This document shows positions 34,264-46,447 of a DNA stretch of 64,000 nucleotides, piece by piece; position 1 is the first letter of the stretch, and each line of letters begins with the position of its first letter. Source of the DNA: Abelmoschus esculentus (taxonomy: Eukaryota > Streptophyta > Magnoliopsida > Malvales > Malvaceae). Position numbers and translations under genes: made by a program. The notes under the pieces were generated by a model, which saw only the letters and a program-made list of their open reading frames with translations, ran no database searches and was not told where the DNA came from. The stretch covers positions 4,099,501 to 4,163,500 of the forward strand of contig JAUCBN010000020.1 in the NCBI GenBank assembly GCA_035048815.1, read 5' to 3'.

Positions 34264-35474
34264 TGTTGTGTGTTTTAAGTGTTCGCAAATACGTGCAAGT
34301 GTACACATTTCAAGTTATAGTATAGAAAGATATCGTCTCCACAGGGATTGGTACTTCTTCCGGAATCTAATTTCTTGTGCTAAAAATAGAGACATAGATG
34401 ATCATAGAATTGATATTTAATTGAAATTAAATAATAAAATAAACAAGTAAAATAAATTGGAGCAATCGATAAGAGAAATGAGGTTGGATTATTCCAAATT
34501 ATGGAATGATTGTCGAATGATTTCTTCTTTATAAGTGGGTGTTCGCACCACCCAACTTGTTCCGGCAATTGGGCTCAATCGTTTGCTTATGTCATTTCTT
34601 CGAGTAATCAGTTTGTAGATTTTTTAGGAAATTGCGATGAGGGAATTGCTCGGGCAATTTGGGCGACTATCCTTAAGGTTCGGCAAAGCGTAGCTTCTAT
34701 TAGCCTTTGAAATCCAACACTTATCCCTAAGCCAGATTAGTTCTTTCGCACTTGGATTGAACCATACCTATTCATTTCGTGAATTCAATCCTCCCGAATC
34801 TGGATAAATAAGTCGTTTATCGAGGTCCTCTCCCGATTCTCTCGTAAATAAATTAAATGCCAAGAATAGGTAAACCTCAATTAAGAACACGCACAAAAGA
34901 TTAGATAGAATTCAAATAAAATCAAACCATAGAACAAAATAACCCAAGCCACATTAAATCAGTTCATGGATGCGCAAAACATCCAACAATATTCTCTCAT
35001 CACTCGAGTAAAACAAGAAAACAAGAAGGAAAATTCGGTAGCCTATTTGTGTCAATCTGTCCCACGATCAACTCACCTCTTCTTGACGTCATGCTCTTCC
35101 TTTTATAGGAGAAATATAGGTTGACTTAGGTAACAAGGTGAGGTTGAATTGGAAATATTCATAAAGAATATTTCCATTATTTATTTGATTCCCATTATCT
35201 CTTTCCTTCTTTGCTTTATTCTTCAATTCTTTCCATGTCTTCTCCATTAATCTTTTCTTTCCCAAATCGATAGCTCCTCATCAAGGAAAAAATCCTGCAA
35301 ACATGGAAATAAACCATAGGAGTATCCTTTTCTACAAAATTCAACCAACTAAGGAATTAAAGTGACAACCAAGGAAATAATGCATGAAAATAATAAAATA
35401 CAACTAATTATGTGCTTAAGTATAACAATAATAATGAGTAAAAGGGTAATAAAAATAATACTTTTGAACACTCA
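34264..35474 (-). repeat. Family C LTR, right copy
   Basis: Starts TGTTGTGTGTTTTAAG after the PBS at 34240-34257 and ends near TTGAACACTCA. The 3' terminus differs by a small indel from the middle copy. Unique-looking sequence follows at once; no target duplication could be matched because the left outer end is gone. Confidence 0.8.
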
Positions 35475-36160
35475 TTTGGGGTTGGTCAAGCTACGTTTCT
35501 GACGAAGAGGCATGACCGGTTTTTTGAGGGTGATCAAGCTACGACTCCGACGAAGAGGCATGATCATTTTTTGGGGTGGTCAATCTACGACTCCGACGAA
35601 GAGGCATGACCGATTTTTTGAGGGTGATCAAGCTAAGACTCTAATGAAGAGGCATGATCGGGTTTGGGGTGGTCAAGCTACGAATATGACGAAGAGGCAT
35701 GACCCGGGTGATCAAGCTACGACTCTGACGAAGAGGCATGGTCTGATTTTTTTTGGGTGATGAAGCTACGACTCTGACGAGGATGCATGATCAATTTTTT
35801 ATTTTTTTATATGGGTGATCAAGCTACGACTATAATGAAGAGGCTTGATCGTTTATGTTGAACCAAGCTACAACTCTGAAGAAGAGGCATGGTCCGATTT
35901 TTTGGGTGATCAAGCTGCGACTCTGACGAAGAGGCATGATCATTTTTTCTGTTTTTTCATGGGTGATCAAGCTACGAATTTGACGAAGAGGCATGATCTT
36001 TTATGTTGAACCAAGCTATAACTCTAACAAAGAGGCATGATCCGATTTTTTTGGGTGATCAAGCTACGACTCTAACAAAAAGGCATGATTGATTTTTTTG
36101 GGGTGGTCAAACTACGACTCCGATAAAGAAGCATGACCGGGTTTTTAAGGTTGATTGATC
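35475..36160. repeat. Minisatellite, about 14 units of 41-60 bp
   Basis: Units contain GATCAAGCTACGACTC, then GACGAAGAGGCATGATC, then a T-rich spacer with GGG. GAAGAGGCATG-like cores recur from about 35503 to 36124. Most units are near 48 bp; some are longer because of T-runs. The 82-residue ORF at 35512-35760 only reflects the repeat. Confidence 0.85.
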
Positions 36161-37541
36161 CGCTGCACCATTGACGATGAGACAAAACCTGAAATGAAAA
36201 ATCCATGGTTAGTAGTTATTCATTTAAAATTGCATTTTCTTTGTTTTGTCATTTTTTGGCATAGTTATCCTCTATTTTGAGATTTCAACTTCTTTGCTGA
36301 TTTTGGCTTCCTTCTTGGTTGAGGATTTGCCAATTTGTCATTGTTCTTCATGGTTGAGAGCTTTGTCTAGAACTTGTTATTTCTTTTATTTGAAATTGAT
36401 GCATTGTGCACCTAACTTGATTTAAAATGTATGATGCTAATGCAATGCAGGGTAGCTATGACTTAGTATGTGATGCATGATATGAATACATGCTGATGAA
36501 ATGAATGTATGAGAGTGATAACATTGATATGAATGGCATGCAATGCAGGGGGCCATAAGTATGATGAGATGTTGATATATGATGTATGCATTTAATTGGA
36601 TATATGGTGATGAGATGTATGATATAATGCTAATATGCAATGATATTGATCATGAGATGGGCTTGATATGCAATGTGGTCATTTAGTTTTGATGCTACTA
36701 TGAAGAGCATGCAATGATGATGATGTCCTATGTCTAGATGATGTATGCATAATGTAAATGCATGAAAATAAGAAGAATGACATGAACCATGAATGATATG
36801 TTATAAAAAATAGACATGTTATTATACATTTGATGTATGATAATGCTGTAATGCATACAAAGATGATGTACACTAATGCTATTTTTGTGAATGATTTTAT
36901 TTTTTATAATGTGATGATGCCCCAACCTTTGATGAGTTTGACTGTCTTTTTTTTGAATTGGTACCTTTTGTGGTGAAGGTCAATTGATGAGTCTTGTATG
37001 GTCAAGATGGAAGGGCACCCTTATTGTTGGTCCCTGTACTTTTTGATTCTGTGATCAAGAGACTTATTGGTAGACTATATTTTTTTTTTCTTTTTCAATT
37101 TGTAAATGTATTGGGCTAGATTAAGTGCCCCAAATACCGAGTGCACAAATAACACTAAAAAAGGAATAACGAGGATTGTCCCAAGCAAATTCTGTGTGTA
37201 GGAGACCTTGAAAGCTGAATTGATGTTTGAATATGTAAAGAGCATTTTGTTTCTTCGATTCAAGACCATTTATTTTTGGTCAATTCATTTTTCATTCTTT
37301 TTTGGGGGATTCAATTCATCACATTCCTTTGGCTCGAAATAAATGATGGAGCAAACAACAAATTCCCGAGTTATTCGACATTTTCATGACTTTGAAAATA
37401 TTACCATCGCTCATGAAGCAGTAGATATTCAATTACAATGGGCTTCAGCGGAGTGCCCCAAAAGTTCCACACTATTATTCGGAAAAACCTTCTACAATCT
37501 TTCGAACATTGGAGTGCTTTTGAATAAGGCTCATTATTAGG
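36161..37541. other. Region without a recognised gene
   Basis: 36400-36930 is rich in ATGATG and ATGCAT words, probably a decayed simple repeat. ORFs on the minus strand here are low-complexity His/Ile/Ser-rich and not credible. The end carries the short ORF at 37343 and the left target copy TTAGG (37537-37541) of the solo LTR. Confidence 0.5.
37343..37540 (+). CDS. Unrecognised 65-residue ORF
   Basis: Reads MMEQTTNSRVIRHFHDFEN and later ECPKSSTLLFGKTFYNLSN, with mixed composition unlike the surrounding low-complexity ORFs. It ends just at the solo LTR boundary, with the natural stop coming from TAG in the target site. I do not recognise it. It could be a fragment of a host or transposon gene, or chance. 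Confidence 0.2.
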   Translation: MMEQTTNSRVIRHFHDFENITIAHEAVDIQLQWASAECPKSSTLLFGKTFYNLSNIGVLLNKAHY

Positions 37542-38870
37542 TTTCGCGTGTCAAAAGTGCGCGTTTAGTGCAAGTGGGCACATCGCAAGTAATAAGTGAT
37601 AAGTATTTATCGGATTATCGTCTCCACAGGGATTGATATACTCAATATGTCTTCTTCGTCTTATTGTTCTATAGAAAGAAATAAAATAAAACACAAGTGA
37701 TTTGGGTTGGATAAACTGAAATAAAACAACTAAGTAAAAGAATGAGTTTTGATAAATAGAGAGAGATGGGTCAGGATCCAGTTGCGTTGTATTGTGGAAT
37801 TGATTGACTCGTCTCTGCTCAATGCAATCGTATATCACTGCCTCGGCAGCACTGCAGTTTACTGCCTTGGCAGCGACGATACTTGTCCACCGCGGCAATC
37901 CCTTGCTCGTGGGTAGACTTTACCAAAGTTCGGCAAAGTGTCCTTGAATGACTCCGCTTATCCCTAAGTCAGAGTGTTGTTGATGACTAGTCCTTGATGA
38001 TACCTCCCGGCGTTAACCAATTATACTCACCAACCAATATCACACTTCTTTTAGCCGCTGAAACTCTTAACCTATCCCTAGGCCGAGTTAGTATTTCGCG
38101 ATTGAAACAACGTACTTACCCCTTTCGTGAATCTAACTCTCACGAGTCTAGATAAATGGATTACTTACAAACTTCTCTCCCGAGCTTGAATGCAAGAACA
38201 AAGAATGGCAAAGGATAAGCAAACATTGATGGTTTTATTGCATTGAAACAAAGACAAAGTACAATCTCCTCTCACAAATACTAAACAACCTTCACCTAAA
38301 CCCTAAGAAAGCTTAGAACATTGTTTGAGAGAAAGAAAACATTCAATCTATGAATCGGCTCTCTCTCTAGGTATATCTCTAATACATTGGACGGCTAGGT
38401 CTTATATAGGCTTGACCTAGGTTAAACCTTTCCTAAGTAGAATACAAATTGGAGTAGAGAACAAGTCATGTACATAAATAAAATATTTCCAAGTTTAATT
38501 CAACTAAGAGGCTTTCCCGCGTGGCCTTGTCTTGGGCTTTTTCTTATGCTAACCAGCTCCGATCCATGTGCTTTATGTCCAGACACGTCCCTTGGATTTT
38601 TCTCTTCCAATCGCCTACAGTATTGCTTCCTGGCTCTCAGCTGCTGCCTCGGCATCAGGTCCTGCCTCGGCCATGTTGCTGCCGCGGCACTTGTTCTCCT
38701 ACACAGATATAAAAATACAGTAAAACTTGCCTTTTCTGCAAATATTATCTTTATAAGCTTAACTTCTAAATATATCACATTAAGTGCATGTATTGGTCCG
38801 AGTGGGTGTAAATTCGGTGATTAATGCCCATAAAAGGTGTAAAAAGTGATAGTGAGTTGAGCACTTATCA
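37542..38870 (-). repeat. Solo family A LTR with target duplication
   Basis: 1329 bp matching the A2 LTR along its length. The first base triplet is TTT where TGT is expected. It is flanked by TTAGG at 37537-37541 and 38871-38875. No internal sequence is attached, so it arose by LTR-LTR recombination. TGCCNNGGCA sites lie near 37840, 37862 and 38680. Confidence 0.92.
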
Positions 38871-38875
38871 TTAGG

Positions 38876-39660
38876 CTTGGGGTGTAATTTTTTAAAAAAA
38901 ATTTCTCTCCTTTTTTTCTTTTTTCTTTTTCTTCTTTTTCATTTTCTTTTTCTTCTTTCTTTTTTCTTCTGCTTTTTTTGTTCTTAATCGATTCATGTGG
39001 TCTTTAATGTGAAATACGAGTTACAGATTCGTAATCTTCACAACTTAAAAATTCAATTAGGCACAGATTGCTTGAAACCAATCATCGGGTCAAAGACGTA
39101 TCCCTTATGCAATTGATACACAGGGATCACAAAAGCATCTTTTATCTAATTCTTAAAGGTGTAGTCTTAGGTCAAATTTTTTGTTTTTGATTTTTTTTAC
39201 TTACGTGGGGTGCCCCCAAATGCGTGACTGCTTTCACTGTTTGTAGAAGTTGGCTATCAGGCTTGCTGATGAGGCTCGTCGTTGTATACCGATTGAGGCA
39301 TCACTTTTATTAATAAAAGAGGGATCATGCATGCCCCTGAATGAAATAATAATATGTAAACATTGATATAAGTGTGATGCAACTGTGATATGAATATATG
39401 AAATTATGGTTGAATGCTTATGTAAAGTGATTATTATATGCATGTATGTTAATTGTTAGGATGATGTAAATGGATGTGAATAATATAAGGTGCAATTATT
39501 ATGCAATTAAAATGAGTATAACTAATGATGAGAAAATTATTATGTGAATGATGCAATTTATACTATATGTTTGTGCGATATAATTATTGTGTGAGTTATG
39601 TTAGCATGATGTAATGTGATAAAAAATGTGATGATGTAATGAAACTATACATTAGATGAT
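38876..39660. other. Noncoding, T-rich and ATG-rich stretch
   Basis: Pyrimidine-rich block at 38890-38980, then ATGATG-rich text like 36400-36930 from about 39320. It appears to be one region split by the solo LTR. No gene seen. Confidence 0.5.
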
Positions 39661-40185
39661 GTTGTGATAAAATCCAAAGTGGTTTAACAACCCAAAATAA
39701 ATAAAGTCTAACTCAAGTCAAAACATGATATAAGACTTAATTTAAAACGATATTTAAAATCCAAAGTGGTTTAACAACCCAAAATAACATTGGAGTTCCA
39801 AAATACAAGTTTGATAAAACATTTGACCTTACAACTAAATAAATAAAGTTACAATTACAACAATGGTCCTACGAATACATAGCCCAAATGATCTAATAAT
39901 TGTACTCTACCAACTGGTCAATGCTGAAGTCTCGAAATGATGGTGCTCTACCACATCCGCCCGAACGTCTATCTACTTACCTACGCATGGAAACAAATTC
40001 CAAACGTTGAGCTATGAAAACTCAGTGGGTACACAACCTATCGACTGTGCTTTCAAGTAAATCATAACTATAACATGCGAGATAAGATAACATGATGATA
40101 TGACATGTCAAATGCAACCAACGCATAAATTAAACAAATCAAGAGTGAGGCCCATTGCCAACTCGACACTGGGGAACTCACCCGG

Positions 40186-40370
40186 CTTGGAATCTCACAA
40201 CGGGCTGCTCAGAATCTCACATCGAGCTAATATACTCGGAATCTCGCATCGAGTCTTCACTCGGAATCTCACATCGAGTGGGTCTCGGAATCTCACATCG
40301 AGCAAAGTCATCACCCGGAATCTTGCATCGGATGGCCTTCGATACATCACCCGGAATCTCACATCGGATG
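40186..40370. repeat. Minisatellite inside family E repeat
   Basis: Seven spaced copies of GGAATCTCACATCGAG or close variants, spaced 22-36 bp. It occupies the place that in the plus copy holds a different minisatellite (61420-61680). Confidence 0.8.
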
Positions 40371-40674
40371 GTCTTCGTTTTGTTGCAAAAACTATCACTC
40401 TCTGGGTATCCGGATCCCACCAAACAATGACTCAAACCACACAAGATGATCCACCTAGGATCTTACACAAAATACTAGTCAACCAAGCCAAAACCGAGCA
40501 TGCAAGCATAATTCTCATATTAAGAATCTTATCACGATTTACTAACTTAACCTTTGAGGCAAACCCATCAACAGTGATTTACGACTCATTTCATTGATCT
40601 ATGATTTATATTTACCTTTAATTATCCTTATCGAACCTCATCTACTACTTATCTTGACAAAAGTTCACAGGGGT

Positions 40675-40950
40675 ATTGATACTCCTACATGGGGTATCGA
40701 AACACCCTATATCGATACCCACCCAAAGAAGGCATCGAAACATGGGTATCGATACTAGCATCGATATCCTTTGACCAAATTTAAATTCAACGAAAGAGGA
40801 CCCTCTAGATTTGATACCGGTATCGATGTCATTATGCCACTAGAGGATCCAGTATCAAACCATGGTTCGATACCCTTAACCAAACGTTCACTTTCCTCTC
40901 AGGGGTATCGATACCGGTAGCCCGTGTATCGATACCCTCTGCACGAGATG
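40675..40950. repeat. Cluster of GGTATCGATACC-type palindromes (1)
   Basis: About ten copies of TATCGATAC or TATCGAAAC, including GGTATCGATACC at 40904-40915. Similar clusters occur at 47039-47330, 51529-51810, 60968-61195 and 63270-63615. Confidence 0.8.
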
Positions 40951-41808
40951 TATGTTTGAAGCTTTAAAATTTTAAGAACCTTAATCCAAACTAGTCCAAT
41001 CGGTCCCAAATCATTCCTACTCATTTATGAAGTAGTTTAAGTGAGTTTCTAACCCATTTTACTCATTATCATCAACTTTAAATCAAGACACCATTAAAGC
41101 ATGCAAAGGCTCTATCCTAGCCAAACCATCACACAATCAAACAAGCATGCTAAAATGATGATGCACATGAAATGCAAAGGATTTGGGAGTGTACCAACCT
41201 CAAAAACGAGCTGAAGAAGCTCCACAACCAGCCCTCAAACCTTCTCCTTTCCCAAGCTCCTTGAAGGCTCTCCATGCTCTCCAACTACAAGGAAGATGAC
41301 CAAACGATTACTACACATTCTAGACGATTTAAGGAAGCTAAAACAACCTTAAAATCATCCTAAAACTCTCCTACAAAACCATTCTCGTTCTTCCAAAAAA
41401 GAACCATTAAAACTTTACCTCCACCATTTAAAACAACTCTTACCTTGAAAGATAGATCCTTTTGAGATGAACAAAAAAACCTCTTACCTTAAAACGGGAT
41501 TTCACAAGCTTGACTATCAAAAACCAACCTTTGATGATGGTGCTTGGGGAAAGAAATGGGTGGAGAAAAGATGAAGGAGTTAAAGAGAAGGTGATATCAT
41601 TCTCTGCAAAATGCAGAAAATTAAACACCTCTTTTCTCCTTTCCATCATCAAATTAGCCATTTACCAAACTACCCCCAAGCCATCCTTCAAACCCAAGCC
41701 CAACAACAAACCTTTGACCCAACAAGGCCCAAAAAGCCCAACAACGAGGCCCAAACTCTCGGGTTAACCCGACTCCGAGTTCCGAAACTCAGGTCGTGAC
41801 ACGCCAAC

Positions 41809-44393
41809 TATAACGCCCCCTAAAAATACAAAGTATAAGGTGTAAAGGTGTCGTTAGAAAAAACTTTGTTTATTTGTGAAAATGAAGAATTAGGAAATTA
41901 TTTGAAAACTCGATGAATTTAGGTTAAAATTATGAGATTTATAAAAAAAAATGGGAATTTAAGAAAGATTTAAAAATTATGGCTCAAAATTGGTAAATTG
42001 GGGAAAATTAGGATTATTTGAAAAATTAGGATTTTGGTTTAAAGAATTGGGAATTTAGGTCTAAATTGATGAATTTGAAATAGGTTTAAAAATTAGGTTT
42101 CCAAAATATGAATTAGGGGTTTGTTTGAAAAATTGGGGTTTAATTTTAAAAATTAGGGATTTATTTTGAAAAAGAGTGGAATTTATTTCAAAAAATATGG
42201 AGTCGCCACAGGTCACTTTTGTAGACCGGACACCATTAAAACCAGAGATTTTAAAAAATGGGTTTGGGTATCGGTTACGGATGAGATATAAAAATACCCC
42301 ACACCGCCCAAAAATTGGTATCTAATCTAATATAATTACCCGAATTAGAATTTTGCAAGTTCAATTTTTTATTAATTTATTATCCATTTAAGTATGAGAA
42401 TATATTTTAAAGACCTTGATATTCGAAGGTAAACGCATACACCGCCACCATTATGCCTGGTGTCGGGCCCTTTACGACTGAATATTGAGATACCACATTT
42501 TTTATTAATTAAATTAATGTATTAAATGTTGAATGATTAAATGAATCGAATATACAATAAAATAAATACGGGAAGTAAAGTGCGCAAAATAAATTACAAG
42601 TATATATGCGAGAAATTAAATTGCGTAAAAGTAAATACGAGAATTAAATGCGATAAAATAAATTGCAAGAAAAATAAATACGGAAAATTAAATGTTAGGT
42701 TTTAGATGTTAGAACAAACGAGCTATAAATACGGATCATTCTCCTTTGCGGGTCACCGTAAAACCGATCGAATGAACGATTAAATAAATTAAATAAATAT
42801 AGAATAAATAAATGAATAAACGAGGGGAAAAAGAGAGTAAAGAACGTAAATATATATATATATATATAATAAGAAAATAAATAAATGTAATATAATATAC
42901 ATACCGAAAGATATATAACATATAGTACAAGTATAATAGAAAACTATAATGAATTATAAACATATATAACGTAACATATACAGTAACATAATATAAAATA
43001 TAATATATAAAAAATAATATATATATATATATATAGTTTAGTAATGTATAAGGAAGGTGAAAAGATAAATCGACAATTAAAAAATAAAATACATTATTAA
43101 AATATGGTATAAAATAAATAAATAAACAAGTATTTAAAGAAAACATGGGTATTAATAGCATTTAATATCAATTTAAAGAAAAGTAGAAAAGAAAGTCAAG
43201 CATGTTTCTCAATATAAAAAAAGAATTTATGGCATTTAATGCCAAATTAAAATGGGTAAGTAAAACGTAAAAAAGGTTATTTCTCGGAATAAACATGGGT
43301 TGGTCCAAATAGTAAGCAGTTTGATTCCGTTTAAACAAGTCTCAGATTTGAGATGTTGTGTATGCAAAATAAATTATTGGGAGACTCACCCACCACCAAA
43401 ACTAGGTGTGCGACACGAGTCTTTAGAATCGAAGGGATTTCAGTTTTTATTATTCCAGCTTTTGTCTTCAAAGAGACAAACAGAGCAATAACTCTGAAAA
43501 TTTCAAAACCCAAGCGTTCTTTCAAATTCAAAATCCGGTGAACAATCGCTCGATCGCCGTTAGTGGCTATCGACGAAAGCAAAAATCAACCAAAAGCCTT
43601 GATTTTTAAAACAGAAAACCTCAATTCGAAAGTCAAAACCTCTTTCAAAAAGCTAAAACCAAAACAAAAGCCCTTCCTTTTTCAGTTTTTAAAAACGAGA
43701 TTTGGAAGACATGGAAAAGAATTGATGAAATCGGAGCAAGAAAGTGATGGAGAGAATGATGAAGAAGGTTCCGGCGACGAGAACCGGTGTAACCTTCAAA
43801 GGTAAAACACTTTTCTGATTTATTTTTTATTCAAAAAAAATAAAATAATTTGCTAATTTCATTGGTGTTGTTTTTTTGAAAATTTTCGTCTGGGTTACAA
43901 TGATTTTTGATTCGACTTTTATAACCAATTTGTTACAATGAAAACAAAATGAAAAAGGCTTGATTCTGATATTTTTTGTTATTTTGTCTCTTTGTGCTTG
44001 TTGGTGTTGTATGATCGATGAGGGGACCAATTTATTGATTCTTTGTTTAAATTCAAAGGAAGCAAGAAGTTCCTGTTGATGTGGTCGCTGGCATGGATCC
44101 AAGGCGGCAGACGTGTCATCAATGTGGGATTTGGGCTGCCAGATTTGGTTTGTAATAAAATACGGATTTGGGTTTACTTTGTAATGGACTTATAAATGGA
44201 TTTTTATTTAATATAATATTTTTTAATTTATGATTTAAGGATTTAGTTTAGGGTTTCGAACCCGGATAAAAATGGTTATTACATTTACATAAATTATTTC
44301 GATTAAAAATCAATTTTTTAAAATTTAATCCCGAATTAGGCCTAACCGGCTAAACCGACCCATTAACTTCAGGCCCATTTTTTGGGTGTTACA
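41809..44393. repeat. LTR-like debris, boundaries unclear
   Basis: The left edge TATAACGCCCCCTAAAA looks like a TGTAACGCCC-type LTR start on the plus strand. The right edge is TTGGGTGTTACA, an LTR start on the minus strand matching 58426 onward. Between them: GGAGTCGCCACAGG at about 42201 (a motif common in plant LTR leaders), AT dinucleotide runs near 42850 and 43017, and no conserved protein. The 141-residue minus ORF at 42736 is a product of AT-rich sequence. The ORFs at 43563 and 43827 are low-complexity. Confidence 0.45.
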
Positions 44394-44518
44394 TCAATCC
44401 TAGATGTAGGATCTCGATGTTGTATGGATATGGGTCTTAATACCTTGTGTTTGGTTTGACATGTATAGGTTGTATGTGTTAATATACATCTCATTATACC
44501 ATGTGTTTAGGCGATTAT
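44394..44518 (+). repeat. Fragment resembling family E
   Basis: Contains ACCATGTGTTTAGGCGATTAT, which parallels TCATGTGTTTAGGCGGTTAT at about 61842. It ends where a new TGTAACACC start occurs. Possibly the left part of a family E copy into which family D inserted. Confidence 0.4.
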
Positions 44519-45365
44519 TGTAACACCTAAAAAATATCAAAAAGTGGATTGTTGGTTATAGGTTCTGAACCCACAACCAAAGGTTGGTTGAGCAAATTAC
44601 TTAACTGACTGAGCCAGGTAACTCTTAAATTTTAATTTTCCCGTAATACTTTTAAATTTTATTGAACTAATAATAAATAAAATAAAATAATTTTATATGT
44701 TGCATTTTTACCCATCTACTCTCTTTTTTAAAGAAGAAAAAAAGATAAGCCCCAACAAAAAAAAATAGAAATCTTCCATCTCCGACCTCTCACTCCCTCA
44801 CTCCCACGTCACCATGAAAACCTCACTACCATTACACCATTACTTTTACCTCCACCACCACAGTGTAACCCGTCACCATCCGAACAAAAACCCTTCATCT
44901 ATTTGTTCAACCGTCTCTCCAATCGTTCAGATTTAAGGTTTCGATAAATCTAAAGTTTTAGGCCAAACCGATTTCTATTATTTACGGTCGCAACATTTAC
45001 CCATTAAAAATATTAGATCAACCATCATCTTCCCCTTGCCGAGATGAGCCAGTACCCATCAACCGATCAATGAACCACTACTGTTTTAGGCTTCATCGGA
45101 GAATCAAAATAGTTCGTTTGTTAAAGGTAAGTTGGGTGAAGTTACCAAAGTTTAATCTTAGTTTGTTTTTGAGATTAATGGTTGAATCTGAAAATTTTAA
45201 GGGGGAAAGAGAGCTTATTGTTTAAAGTTTATATATTTCACTTTAATTATTTGTCGGTCATATTTCTCTACGGTGCTTCTACCTTTCCATTTCAATCTCA
45301 ATTTTTCTTTCAGAGATCGAATAATTTTCAGTTCTCAAATTCGCGTCTACACCTATTTTTATATG

Positions 45366-45396
<31 letters not shown>

Positions 45397-46440
45397 TCGT
45401 TAAAATTCACATCTGCACCTGTACGATAGCATGATATTGGGTCCAAAGTCAATCTAAGAGGTAGATATTATTAAATTGCCCTATAATCGTCTGAGAAAGT
45501 CCTAAAAAATAAGAATAACATAATGAACAAGTTTGGTTGAAGGAATGGACGAAAGAGTAGCTTCAGTACTTTCTCTGGCTAAGATAAATTTTGATGTCGA
45601 TTTTTTTTAGGGAGAAAAAAAATCAAAAAAATGGATTATTGGTTATAGGTTCTGAACCCACAACCAAAAGTTGGTTGAGCCAATTATCCAACTGACTGGG
45701 CTAGGTAACTCTTAAATTTTAATTTGCCCGTAATACTTTTAAACCTTATTGAACTAATAATGAATAAAATAAAATATTTTTTCTGTTATATTTTTATCAA
45801 TCTACTCTTTTTTTTAAGAAGGAAAAAAGGTAAGTCCTAACAAAAAAAAATATAAAAAATTTTCTTCTCCGACCTCTCACTTCCTCACCACATGTCACCA
45901 TGAAAACTTCACCACCGTCACACCATTACTGTTACATTCACCACCGTAGTGTACCCCTTCATCTATTTGCTCAATCGTCGCTCCAATTGTTCAGATTTGA
46001 GGCTTCGATAAATCTTAAGTTTTAGGCCAAATTGATTTTTATTATTTTTGGTCGCAACATTACATATCAACCGATCAACCATCATCTTTCCCTTGCCGAG
46101 ATGGGCCATTACATATCAACCGATCAATGAACCGCTACCGTTTGAGGTTTAATCGAAGAATCGAAATAGTTCGTTTGTTAAAGGTAAGTTGGGTGAAGTT
46201 ACCAAAGTTTAATCTTAGTTTGTTTCTGAGATTAATGGTTGAATCTGAAAATTTTAAAGGGAAAAAGAGGGTTTGTTGTTTAATGTTTATATATTTCAAT
46301 TTAATTATTTTTCGGTTATATTTCTCTACGGTTCTTCTACCTTTTCATTGTAATCTCAACTTCCCTTTCAGAGATCGGATAACTTTTAGTTCTCAAAATT
46401 CGCGTCTACACAATTTTTAAATTGATGATGAGATAAATGA
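44519..46440. repeat. Imperfect tandem duplication, about 1.09 kb period
   Basis: Matching landmarks lie 1087 bp apart, for example GGTTATAGGTTCTGAACCC at about 44555 and 45642, and GTTCGTTTGTTAAAGGTAAG near 45112 and 46169. The first unit has about 200 extra bases at 45400-45600 with a TA microsatellite (45366-45396). Only the second unit continues into the rest of family D. Confidence 0.75.
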
Positions 46441-46447
46441 GAAATCC

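Larger units (their letters stand above)
16867..35474 (-). mobile_element. Family C Athila-like composite: internal-LTR-internal-LTR
   Basis: In plus-strand order: partial internal region 16867-18373, LTR 18374-19583, internal region 19584-19956 and 31796-34263 (split by element B), LTR 34264-35474. The first internal piece is a near copy of 32764-34263 and starts abruptly. The middle LTR therefore has a PBS on one side and a polypurine tract on the other, the mark of a tandem array sharing LTRs. The left outer LTR is missing. The family encodes a Gag remnant and only the start of RT, so it is non-autonomous. Confidence 0.72.
39661..41801 (-). repeat. Family E LTR-like repeat, minus copy
   Basis: The right edge on the plus strand is AGGTCGTGACA, so the element reads TGTCACGACCT on the minus strand, like 60085. 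Collinear blocks with 60085-62339: the start, a minisatellite, a cluster of GGTATCGATACC words, and the block GTACCCACTGAG/AGCTCA/GCGTAGG near 39980-40040. The far end is not resolved. A 31-bp direct repeat with CCAAAGTGGTTTAACAACCC occurs at 39673 and 39761. ORFs in it (for example 40100-40597) come from the repeat. Confidence 0.65.

Noticed and set aside
35512..35760. 82-residue ORF with TKRHD repeats
   Set aside because: Explained by the minisatellite unit.
40186..40370. Possible CRISPR-like array of short repeats with spacers
   Set aside because: Repeats are imperfect with spacers of unequal length, the context is plant LTR DNA, and there are no cas genes.
40100..40597. 165-residue ORF with repeated NLTS-type units
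   Set aside because: It is a translation of the minisatellite in family E; the reverse strand is equally open for shorter stretches and no domain is visible.
42736..43161. 141-residue minus-strand ORF, very rich in Tyr, Ile, Phe and Leu
   Set aside because: Produced by AT-rich sequence with TA runs; no start context, no conserved motif, and composition that matches the base bias rather than a membrane protein.
45182..46420. ORFs at 45182-45403 and 46127-46420
   Set aside because: Both lie in the tandemly duplicated family D noncoding region and diverge with frame-breaking changes between the two copies.
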